Shown here: piece after piece, positions 12,709-18,788 of the stretch
Layout: each line of letters begins with the position of its first letter
How positions within the stretch are numbered: position 1 is the stretch's first letter
Virus record (IMG/VR): IMGVR_UViG_3300021139_000125
Coordinates: 1 to 26,064 of that record
Reading direction: 5' to 3' (one strand)
DNA length: 26,064 nt
DNA from: a virus
Position numbers and translations under genes: made by a program
The notes under the pieces: generated by a model
Database searches by the model: none
The model's input: only the letters and a program-made list of their open reading frames with translations
Told to the model about the DNA's origin: nothing

Positions 12709-13119
12709 TCACATGAACGGATTGTGCGTGAGGTTGAAGGTGAACTCGACGCCATTGCCGGTGCGGGATTTCTTCACCGAAGGATCGGTGCTGACCAGTG
12801 TGCCCGAGCTGAGGGCGATGCCGAAGAGTTCGTTGTCCACGAGGTTGTTGAGGCTGCCCAGGACGGCGGCGTCTTCTGCGGCGCAAAGGCCCTGGTAGGC
12901 ACCGGCGGAAGTAGGAATGGGCAGGCCGCTAAATTTGATTTCGACGTATTCACCCCAGCCTTCCATGTAAAGCCGCTGTGGGACATCGCCGCCATTGGCG
13001 ACTCCGGTGACGATCACGTATTCACGCTTTGGATCGATGCTGAGATCGCCGCCGATAAACAGCCAGCTTTCGGATGTCACAGAGGAGCGGCGGGTGCCTG
13101 CGGCGAAGTGGGGAGTCAT
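12709..13119 (-). CDS. Candidate major tail (tube) protein
   Basis: The 136-residue protein is beta-rich: LFIGGDLSIDPKREYVIVTGVANGG, EYVEIKFSGLPIPTS, and a terminal strand GNGVEFTFNLTHNP. It is followed by a strong terminator and preceded by a duplicated intergenic cassette, as suits a highly expressed structural gene. It lies after the tail-terminator candidate and before the chaperone, the normal order for a tube gene. The size is small for lambda gpV (246 residues) but acceptable for other siphovirus tubes. Assignment is by position and fold-like composition only. Confidence 0.55.
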   Translation of the reverse strand: MTPHFAAGTRRSSVTSESWLFIGGDLSIDPKREYVIVTGVANGGDVPQRLYMEGWGEYVEIKFSGLPIPTSAGAYQGLCAAEDAAVLGSLNNLVDNELFGIALSSGTLVSTDPSVKKSRTGNGVEFTFNLTHNPFM

Positions 13120-13136
13120 GGCGGAGAAGGAATGAA

Positions 13137-13202
13137 AGGTGAAGCGGGAGTCTGAACGGGCTAGCAGCCCGTCTCATGTGGGCGAGTGTCAATTGTTCCA
13201 GA
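13137..13202. repeat. Intergenic cassette copy A with hairpin
   Basis: The 15-base CGGGCTAGCAGCCCG (13157-13171) forms a 6-bp stem. With TCTCA after it, the 20 bases are identical to copy B at 14183-14202. Flanking GGTGAAGCGG and GTGTCAATT are also shared. It lies between the 13189 stop and the 13119 start. Confidence 0.85.
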
Positions 13203-13671
13203 AGCTGGAGATAGTGTAGGGCGCGGTCAGAGTGAGGACATTGGTGTCTTTATTGATTTCGCTCTCGGTGGCCTGTGGCACGAAGTATTGAGCAAACCAG
13301 CCATCTTTGTCGGCATCGCTCAACGTGGCGATCCATGCGTCCCAGGCTGCGAATGCGGCTGCATCATCGCTTAGTAAAGCGCGGAAAGATTTGAACCAGG
13401 TCTCGGCTTGCGCGGCGGTGGTCTGACCGGTCTCGTCACCGAGCTGGACGGTAAGCACGAGCTTGACTGTGAGGATCAAGAATTCGTCGCTGCTCTCGGG
13501 CGAGACTTCGACCTCAATGAGGAGATTCGGATTGGTGATCTTAACCGCGCTGGTGAGATGCCGCCGTAGCACAGCCGTGAGCGATGGTGCTCCGGCGGTG
13601 ATGGCGATGTCGCTGCCCAAGAAGTCGGAGAAGACTTTGGAGAAATGAGCGGCTGGGGCGAGCGCGGGCAT
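13189..13671 (-). CDS. Candidate tail terminator / tail completion protein
   Basis: The 160-residue protein starts with a helix (AAHFSKVFSDFLGSD) and has a mixed alpha/beta centre (LLIEVEVSPESSDEFLILTVKLVLTVQ). The Ala/Trp-rich helices at about 85-130 are followed by a C-terminal strand. Helix plus beta-sheet with a strand-pairing middle, and a place between neck genes and the tube, suggest the tail terminator (lambda U position). The stop lies inside an AATTGACAC motif. The role is inferred from position; the family is not proven. Confidence 0.5.
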   Translation of the reverse strand: MPALAPAAHFSKVFSDFLGSDIAITAGAPSLTAVLRRHLTSAVKITNPNLLIEVEVSPESSDEFLILTVKLVLTVQLGDETGQTTAAQAETWFKSFRALLSDDAAAFAAWDAWIATLSDADKDGWFAQYFVPQATESEINKDTNVLTLTAPYTISSFWNN

Positions 13672-13688
13672 GAGGTGCGGAAATGGAA

Positions 13689-13723
13689 GCGCCGGTGCCG
13701 TGAAGAGAAACGGACACCGGCGC
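13689..13723 (-). terminator. Stem-loop between late genes
   Basis: GCGCCGGTG (13689-13697) pairs with CACCGGCGC (13715-13723), and a further CCG/CGG pairing extends the stem after a bulge. It lies between the 13744 stop and the 13671 start. There is no T-tract, so RNA stabilisation or processing is as likely as termination. Confidence 0.5.
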
Positions 13724-13743
13724 AGTGGGGCGAGGAAGAGGGA

Positions 13744-14154
13744 TTAAGCTTTGACGGCTCCGGCGGCGACGGGTGCCCAGTTGACGGTTGTGGTGGTGTT
13801 GAAAACACCGAGAACGGTGACGAAGTCGCCGCTGACATCATCAGCCACAGGGGCAATCATGCCGACATTCGAAGAAAGAACAATGACATCGCCAACAGCA
13901 CCCGTGATGCCGAGATTGGCATTGGGATCTTTGTCCACCACATTGACGCGCTGGCCAGCGGCTCCGCCTTGCTCAAAGTAACCGGCGACAACGCATTTGG
14001 TGGCATCATTGCCATCAGCCTTGCCGTAGGTCCCATTGGCCAGCCTGTAAGCTGGCATGCCGGCGGAAACAGTTTCGGCCAGCACCACGTTTGGGATGCG
14101 GTGGGCTTGAGGTCCGGCGATAACACCGGTGGCGGTTTGGGAGAGATCGGCCAT
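13744..14154 (-). CDS. Capsid cement/decoration-like protein (DUF2190-type)
   Basis: The 136-residue protein reads as a small beta protein of the DUF2190 capsid-cement style. It has TVSAGMPAYRLANGTYGKAD, then CVVAGYFEQGGAAGQRVNVV and a terminal VTVLGVFNTTTTVNW; the 'modest promoted property plus GVA' pattern of short strands and turns is typical. The known role is to stabilise the capsid shell at its three-fold sites. The gene is separated from major capsid by five genes, so a tail-associated role is possible. The duplicated intergenic cassette lies just upstream, suggesting strong expression. Confidence 0.5.
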   Translation of the reverse strand: MADLSQTATGVIAGPQAHRIPNVVLAETVSAGMPAYRLANGTYGKADGNDATKCVVAGYFEQGGAAGQRVNVVDKDPNANLGITGAVGDVIVLSSNVGMIAPVADDVSGDFVTVLGVFNTTTTVNWAPVAAGAVKA

Positions 14155-14167
14155 AAGGAGAATGAGT

Positions 14168-14226
14168 GAAGGTGAAGCGGCTCGGGCTAGCAGCCCGTCT
14201 CACGAGGCGCGGTGTCAATTCCGGGC
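14168..14226. repeat. Intergenic cassette copy B with hairpin
   Basis: This second copy of the 13137-13202 cassette has the hairpin CGGGCTAGCAGCCCG at 14183-14197, the same TCTCA, GGTGAAGCGG at one side and GTGTCAATT at the other. It lies between the 14215 stop and the 14154 start, the same position relative to genes as copy A. Confidence 0.85.
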
Positions 14227-15039
14227 AGTAAGCTTTTGCTTTTTGAGCACGGCGCGGATCTCGGCTTTGATGCGGTGAACGATGCGTTTCTTCCGTTTGT
14301 CGCTGGCGAGAACAAACTTCATGCGGCGGGGAAGATCGTTTCTGTTGCCATACTTCACGCGGTTGCTGATCGTGATACTGAAGTGTCCGCGAGAGCGCTT
14401 GATGCTCACGGCCCCGCGATTGGTGCCGTGGCGTTTGATCCAGGCTGGAGGCGAAATGCCGAGCTGCTTCGCCGCCGCATTGAAACCACCAGCGAGCATG
14501 CCCACGCGTGCCAGAATGAACTTCAGGTAACGTTTCCAGGCTGTGGTCGAAACGACCATCTGGTCAATGTATTTCCAGCGGCCAATGTCACGCGTGCGAC
14601 CGCCGGCGGTGGATACTTTCCTATTCTTCTGCCTCTTGCTTTGATGGTAATCAAACATCTCATCGACGGTGGCATTCGGGCGGTAGAAGCGCGTATCGCA
14701 GCCATAGACCTTGCCATCTTTGGAAGCAAACAGGCGGACGTATTCCTCCTTCTGCGTTGCCTTAGCCATGATGTCATCATCCAGCACCACAAAGACACCG
14801 CCCGTGCGAAAGTTTCCACTCCCCTTTTGTCCGAGCAACTCGTGAATGATGGCCATCTCGCCGCGCTTCTGGGATTGCTTATCCGCCTTCCCCATGCTCG
14901 GAGGCGTAATGGCAATGATGTCGCGAAGGAAACCTTTGGCATCCGTCTCTACGACCTGCTCAATGATGCGCGCCGAATGCTCCGGCACTTTCTTCAAGCG
15001 CCACATCACATCGCCGAGATGTACCTTGCATGAGAGCAT
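14215..15039 (-). CDS. Neck/head-tail connector candidate, basic protein
   Basis: The start chosen is the ATG at 15039 (MLSCKVHLGDVMWRLKKVPE), four bases after the upstream stop, giving 274 residues. It opens with helices and KGFLRDIIAITPPSMGKADKQ, a helix-then-TP motif seen in minor head and HK97 gp10-type proteins. The C-terminal 90 residues are very basic, with VSIKRSRGHFSITISNRVKYG near the end, again like gp10-type connectors, which finish in a strand after a 'NxVxYG' element. It is twice the length of a normal gp10-type protein, so the long central part (about 95-190) is an insertion or another domain. The role is inferred. Confidence 0.55.
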   Translation of the reverse strand: MLSCKVHLGDVMWRLKKVPEHSARIIEQVVETDAKGFLRDIIAITPPSMGKADKQSQKRGEMAIIHELLGQKGSGNFRTGGVFVVLDDDIMAKATQKEEYVRLFASKDGKVYGCDTRFYRPNATVDEMFDYHQSKRQKNRKVSTAGGRTRDIGRWKYIDQMVVSTTAWKRYLKFILARVGMLAGGFNAAAKQLGISPPAWIKRHGTNRGAVSIKRSRGHFSITISNRVKYGNRNDLPRRMKFVLASDKRKKRIVHRIKAEIRAVLKKQKLTARN

Positions 15040-15043
15040 GATC

Positions 15044-15397
15044 CTATCTCGCGGTTGGTTGCGTGCATTCCAAAGTCCAATAAACACCGTAGGGCGATTG
15101 ATTCACGCCGCTGGTATTGATGCGGTAAACGAGGTTGGTCTCGAAATGAGTCACATCGATAGGACGCGTATTGCCATCGCCATCGATCAATTGCGCAGCA
15201 GGCAGCAGAGAACACAGCACCAGAGCGCTGAGTTTGCGAGTTTGGAGGGAGCCACCCTGCTCTTGGAATGCAGTGCCACGCTCAGTGTAAATGCGCGCGG
15301 CATACTTGACGTTGTTAATAACCAGTGTGCCTCGGACTCCAATGGATTGAGCCATGAGTTGTTCGGCAGCAATGAAGGGGGCATCGGCGGGGTTCAT
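15044..15397 (-). CDS. Small neck/connector-region protein
   Basis: The chosen ATG at 15397 (MNPADAPFIAAEQLMAQSIG) gives 117 residues. Starts further upstream lie in the terminator at 15423-15457 and are rejected. The protein is beta-rich (VRGTLVINNVKYAARIYTERG; HFETNLVYRINTSGVN) and has about the size of head-closure proteins. It lies between the decoration genes and the connector candidate. No family is recognised; a head-completion role is inferred from location. Confidence 0.58.
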   Translation of the reverse strand: MNPADAPFIAAEQLMAQSIGVRGTLVINNVKYAARIYTERGTAFQEQGGSLQTRKLSALVLCSLLPAAQLIDGDGNTRPIDVTHFETNLVYRINTSGVNQSPYGVYWTLECTQPTAR

Positions 15398-15422
15398 TCG
15401 AAAAAAAACGGTTGTTAAAAAA

Positions 15423-15457
15423 AGCGCCGTATCCCCCAACCAAAAGGATACGGCGCT
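15423..15457 (-). terminator. Strong terminator in head gene cluster
   Basis: AGCGCCGTATCC (15423-15434) pairs perfectly with 15446-15457 around an 11-nt loop. On the minus strand it is followed by seven T, and a second T8 run lies further on. It lies between the 15490 stop and the 15397 start, so it separates abundant head proteins from connector genes. Confidence 0.85.
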
Positions 15458-15489
15458 GGCTAAGACCCGGCTGCGAGGCCCGGTGAATG

Positions 15490-15753
15490 TTACTTGGCGT
15501 CAGTGTCGGCGTCGGCATCGCTGGCTTTGCCTTTGCCCTTTGCTTTCGCTTCTGCGGCGGCTTTCGCTTCTGCGGCGGCTTTCGCGTCATCTGGTTGCAA
15601 GACAGCATGGCCGTGCTTGCGAATGAGGCAGACTGGGACGCGGGAGACGTGGACAGTCTCCCCTGCCCCGAGATCGACGGTGCCGTCGTCGTGCTGTTTC
15701 ACGACATCGAGCAGAATGGCTTCTCCCGAATGCTGGTAATAATGCGCCTTCAT
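15490..15753 (-). CDS. Small protein with Ala/Lys/Asp-rich tail, head cluster
   Basis: The 87-residue protein has an N-terminal half that folds as short strands (MKAHYYQHSGEAILLDVVKQ; GETVHVSRVPVCLIRK). The C-terminal third is low-complexity AAAEAKAAAEAKAKGKGKAS, ending DADADTDAK. The DNA here has a GGCGGCTTTCGCTTCTGC repeat. It lies between the 15780-16208 capsid-associated gene and a terminator. No family is recognised; a head-associated accessory role is possible. Confidence 0.58.
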   Translation of the reverse strand: MKAHYYQHSGEAILLDVVKQHDDGTVDLGAGETVHVSRVPVCLIRKHGHAVLQPDDAKAAAEAKAAAEAKAKGKGKASDADADTDAK

Positions 15754-15779
15754 ATTTCGTGGTATCGCTCTCGCGTGGG

Positions 15780-16208
15780 TTAGGCGTTGGCGAAAACTTG
15801 GAGCGTGGCGCTCACGGCGATGTTGCTACCGCCGGCGCTGTCAACGGCGGAAGACAGACGCAGATAACGGCGCGTGCCAGGCGGCAGCTTGTAGCGGCGG
15901 CTTGCGGCGGCGGCCCCAGCACCTCCAGCGCCGGTGACGATCAGCGGAGCCAAGGAGGCGATGGCTGCGAAGGTGGCGTTGTCAGCGCTATCCTGCAGCG
16001 TGAGGGTGGCATTTTTCGTGTCTGCCAGAGAAGGTGTTGCTGGAACAGACACGACGACCTCCACGCGATCCGCGAGCGTACCGATGAAGATGTCACCGAG
16101 ATCCAGGCTGGCGCCGTTGGCAGTTGCGGCAGCAGCGGGCAGAGCCGTGATGACGATGAGGTTTTGATCGCCGAGACGGCGGATGGTGTTGGCTACGACA
16201 TTGCTCAT
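15780..16208 (-). CDS. Capsid-associated/decoration candidate after major capsid
   Basis: The 142-residue protein is beta-rich and Ala/Ser/Thr-rich. It has VEVVVSVPATPSLADTKNATLTLQDSAD, then RRYKLPPGTRRYLRLSSAVDSAGG and a final strand ATLQVFANA. It begins 48 bases after the major capsid stop, the usual place for a decoration or head-fibre-base protein. Phage proteins with this 'LTLQDSADNATFA...YLRL' layout are commonly annotated as capsid or structural proteins. The exact family is not certain. Confidence 0.58.
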   Translation of the reverse strand: MSNVVANTIRRLGDQNLIVITALPAAAATANGASLDLGDIFIGTLADRVEVVVSVPATPSLADTKNATLTLQDSADNATFAAIASLAPLIVTGAGGAGAAAASRRYKLPPGTRRYLRLSSAVDSAGGSNIAVSATLQVFANA

Positions 16209-16256
16209 GATGGTTACGAATTAGAGTGGGTGTGAAGGTGGGTTACAGCTCGGGGT

Positions 16257-17453
16257 TTATTCTTCAGGAGCGGCAGAGACTTCGATGGCCTCGGTGTCCA
16301 TGATGGCGTCAGTGACGATGATACGAGCGCCCATGTATTCGGTGGGCAGCGGAGCAATCACAGGCTGGTTAGGCGTGCTGATGCCCTGACCAAACAGCGT
16401 GACGGTGCGGCTCTTCTGGAGCTGCTTCTGCGAGCGCTGGCTCATCATGATCACATCAGGCTTCACGTTTTGCGGCCAGGCGGCCCAGAAGTCTGCCAGC
16501 AGAGAATCGGTAAGACCACAGTTGGCATCATTGGTGAGATTGCCGATGCGACGCACACAATGGTTGTTCGGGATCATCAAACCCGCGAAACCGTTGAGCT
16601 CCGACGCATAGCTGCGGACGATGGTGCCATCACCGTTCGGATTTGGCAGATCCACGAGCATCGGCTCAGGGAGATCGAAGACGCTGCCGCCGCCGAATTC
16701 AAGCTGCACACCGTCGGGAGCATTGATGGGGTCGGAGCTGAACTTGATGCCATACACGGAAGATCCCGTGTTGGCCGTGGTGCCGCCGGCATTGAGGTAG
16801 ATCGGATACGTCTTGCCAGTCACAGGATCGGTGAAGGTGCTGCCGTAAGCGGTGAAATTGTGCAGGCCGGGGAAGCCTTTGCCGTTTCCGAGAGAACGGC
16901 CGTAATAGATCTGCTGCGCGATGGTGAACATCGTGACCTTGGCCACGCCGGAAGCTTCAAAGGCAAAGTAACCCGCCGGGCCGCCACGTGCATACGCATC
17001 GGCGATGGTTTTGGGGCACTGCACACGCGAGCCAAAGGGAAAGCACTCAAAGGTGTCGATGCGAGTGGTGGAGTGCGATGGGTTGAGACCCGCGCCCATG
17101 TCGCGGAACGTGGCGGACGGATAACCGATGCGCACCAGCGTTTCATACTTCAAGATGTTCTGACCATTGACGCCGACTCCGAGCTGCTCAGCGGGAAAGA
17201 GCTGCATTTCAGGAATGGCCCCGGCATGCTCTTCGATGACTTCACGCGCAATCGCCGGCGCATTGGCCCGCGCCAGATCGATCATGGTGATGACACCGGG
17301 AAAGCGGAAGCACAGCGAGTAAGCAGACCAGGGAACCGCAGCAGCGGCCCCGGTGAAAGCGATGAGATAAGCGCCGTGGACGTTGCCTTTGGCGGCGAGA
17401 ACGAAAGCGCTGAAGAGCGCCAGGAACAGGATGGATTTGCGGGCGAAGTTCAT
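16257..17453 (-). CDS. Major capsid protein (lambda gpE-like), with odd hydrophobic N-terminus
   Basis: The frame encodes 398 residues and forms the head shell. From residue 57 (MIDLARANAPAIAREVIEEH) it reads as a typical capsid protein, with TFECFPFGSRVQCPKTIAD, IAQQIYYGRSLGNGKGFPGLHN, VYGIKF and a terminal GARIIVTDAIMDTEAIEV. This resembles the group that encloses the shell in lambda-type heads. Residues 1-55 are unusual: KSILFLALFSAFVLAA looks like a signal peptide and a second hydrophobic stretch follows. The alternative ATG at 17285 (codon 57) gives 342 residues, close to the length of lambda gpE (341). I regard the shorter form as the likely mature protein. Confidence 0.8.
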   Translation of the reverse strand: MNFARKSILFLALFSAFVLAAKGNVHGAYLIAFTGAAAAVPWSAYSLCFRFPGVITMIDLARANAPAIAREVIEEHAGAIPEMQLFPAEQLGVGVNGQNILKYETLVRIGYPSATFRDMGAGLNPSHSTTRIDTFECFPFGSRVQCPKTIADAYARGGPAGYFAFEASGVAKVTMFTIAQQIYYGRSLGNGKGFPGLHNFTAYGSTFTDPVTGKTYPIYLNAGGTTANTGSSVYGIKFSSDPINAPDGVQLEFGGGSVFDLPEPMLVDLPNPNGDGTIVRSYASELNGFAGLMIPNNHCVRRIGNLTNDANCGLTDSLLADFWAAWPQNVKPDVIMMSQRSQKQLQKSRTVTLFGQGISTPNQPVIAPLPTEYMGARIIVTDAIMDTEAIEVSAAPEE

Positions 17454-17492
17454 GAGTTTGAAAGGATGAGAAATGAAACGGAAGTGTGGGGT

Positions 17493-17999
17493 TTAGGCTT
17501 GAGCGGCGGCGGGACGTTGGAAGATGGTCATCTTGGCAGCGGCAGTGATGGCCCGAGCGCGGGGCGTTGTGGCAGGGGGTTCCTCACCGGGTTTGCCAGG
17601 GGCGGCGGGCTTTTCAGCGGCAGCGGTAGGAGAGCCAGGCTTGCCACCCAGGCCGTGTTCGGAGAGGCCTTTCAAATGCTTCAGTTCTTTGGCCTGCGCT
17701 TTGATTTGATCTTGCAATGGCTTCACTGCAGCGGTGATGAGCTTGGCCGTTTTACCTTTGGCGGTGACTTTGGCTTTGGAGGCGGCGGTCGTTTCCTTTT
17801 CCGCTTCTTCAGCTTCGTCTTCATCTTCTTCCGCTTCATCGTCTGCCTCCTCTTCTTCGTCCGCATCTTCGGCATCGGACGTTTCTTTGGCGGCGGTGAT
17901 TTGTTCGATGGCTGCATTGACCGCAGCTTCGTCAGCTTCAGCCGTGAGTTTGATCCCGTAAAGGGCCGTGAGTTTGAGGAGTGCGGGAGTTGCTTTCAT
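17493..17999 (-). CDS. Possible nested scaffold protein (Nu3-like)
   Basis: This frame is identical to the last 168 codons of the protease gene, from the ATG at 17999. It covers the whole acidic, coiled scaffold-like part (residues 247-414) and leaves the protease domain complete. In lambda, Nu3 is made from such an internal start inside gene C. No ribosome-binding site is visible here, but most genes in this window lack one. This is inference from domain boundary plus an in-frame Met. Confidence 0.35.
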   Translation of the reverse strand: MKATPALLKLTALYGIKLTAEADEAAVNAAIEQITAAKETSDAEDADEEEEADDEAEEDEDEAEEAEKETTAASKAKVTAKGKTAKLITAAVKPLQDQIKAQAKELKHLKGLSEHGLGGKPGSPTAAAEKPAAPGKPGEEPPATTPRARAITAAAKMTIFQRPAAAQA

Positions 18000-18737
18000 G
18001 GAATGGGCAGAGGGTGTTGCGGCGGCGGTGTCAATCAGGGCGGTGATCGTGGCGGGTGGTTTGTGGGCAGCCGTGACACGTTTCAGCGGCTGATAAGCGG
18101 AAAGTGCGACCTCACCGAGCACCACATCCACGAGTCCGAGGTCGCGGGCCTGCTCACCGGTCATCCAGGTGGTCGCAACCATGCGCTGCATCCATTCTTC
18201 GACGGTGCCACCGGCCTTGTTTTGGAAAGCGGCTGCCATGGAGTTGTTGCACGCCTCCAGCGTCGCGATGTTCTGGCGCATGGCTTCGATGTCCGCACCC
18301 TGGCACCAGAACTCAGCATCATGAATCATCAGGATGGCATTCTTTGCCGCGCGCACTTCATCGGCTGCACAGGCAATGACCGGAGCGGCAGAGTAGGCAT
18401 AGCCATCGATCACACACACGATGCGCGCAGACTGGCGCGCAAGAATCGAACTGATCGCCACAGCCGTTGGGAAATCGCCCCCCTCGGAGGTGAGATAGAC
18501 GGTGATCAACGTTACATCACCGAGCGCCAGCAGCGCGTCTTCAAATTCCTTGAGCGTCCCCATGCCGCCGGTATCGACAACTTGGTCTGTCCAATAGTCT
18601 CGGGAACTGCTCGCCTCGCCAATGTAGCCACGAAGGCGAAGTTCCGCGCCGGTAGTGGAAGCCCTAATGGCAAACCAGGGTTCTTTTTTCGGAGCCGTGG
18701 CAGCGGCGGTGATGGCAAAAGGTGAAACGGGGCGCAT
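17493..18737 (-). CDS. ClpP-like head maturation protease with scaffold C-terminus
   Basis: The 414-residue protein has an N-terminal ClpP/S14-type domain (about 30-215). It carries the nucleophile region DGYAYSAAP with Ser116 and the MIHD box with His139, residues expected in phage prohead proteases. From about 230 on it is Ala/Glu/Asp/Lys-rich and coiled, with a highly acidic stretch (273-300) and Pro/Ala-rich end: a scaffold-like domain. This is the lambda C/Nu3 design. An internal ATG at 17999 (codon 247, MKATPALLKLTALYG) sits at the start of the scaffold part and may give a separate scaffold protein. Position between portal and major capsid is canonical. Confidence 0.87.
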   Translation of the reverse strand: MRPVSPFAITAAATAPKKEPWFAIRASTTGAELRLRGYIGEASSSRDYWTDQVVDTGGMGTLKEFEDALLALGDVTLITVYLTSEGGDFPTAVAISSILARQSARIVCVIDGYAYSAAPVIACAADEVRAAKNAILMIHDAEFWCQGADIEAMRQNIATLEACNNSMAAAFQNKAGGTVEEWMQRMVATTWMTGEQARDLGLVDVVLGEVALSAYQPLKRVTAAHKPPATITALIDTAAATPSAHSMKATPALLKLTALYGIKLTAEADEAAVNAAIEQITAAKETSDAEDADEEEEADDEAEEDEDEAEEAEKETTAASKAKVTAKGKTAKLITAAVKPLQDQIKAQAKELKHLKGLSEHGLGGKPGSPTAAAEKPAAPGKPGEEPPATTPRARAITAAAKMTIFQRPAAAQA

Positions 18738-18764
18738 GCCAGGCGCGCCCTGTCAAAATGAGAA

Positions 18765-18788
18765 AGCGTCACGGATTTCCGTGACGCT
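18765..18788 (-). terminator. Perfect stem-loop overlapping the portal stop
   Basis: AGCGTCACGGA (18765-18775) pairs with TCCGTGACGCT (18778-18788) around TT. The arm overlaps the portal TAG stop and is followed on the minus strand by TTTCTCATTTT. It may be a weak terminator. The arms contain the same GCGTCAC/GTGACGC word as the 23.9-24.1 kb cluster. Confidence 0.65.

Noticed and set aside
14212-15033. Plus-strand open frame of 273 codons
   Set aside because: It is antisense to the connector candidate, has no domain and no start signal; shadow frame.
15398-15439. Upstream start at 15439 for the 15044 gene
   Set aside because: It lies inside the terminator stem and T-tract; ATG 15397 is preferred.
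16470-18725. Long plus-strand open frame (751 codons) across the capsid and protease genes
   Set aside because: It is antisense to two well-supported head genes, has Gly/Arg/His-rich composition typical of shadow frames in G+C-rich DNA, and crosses their intergenic region.
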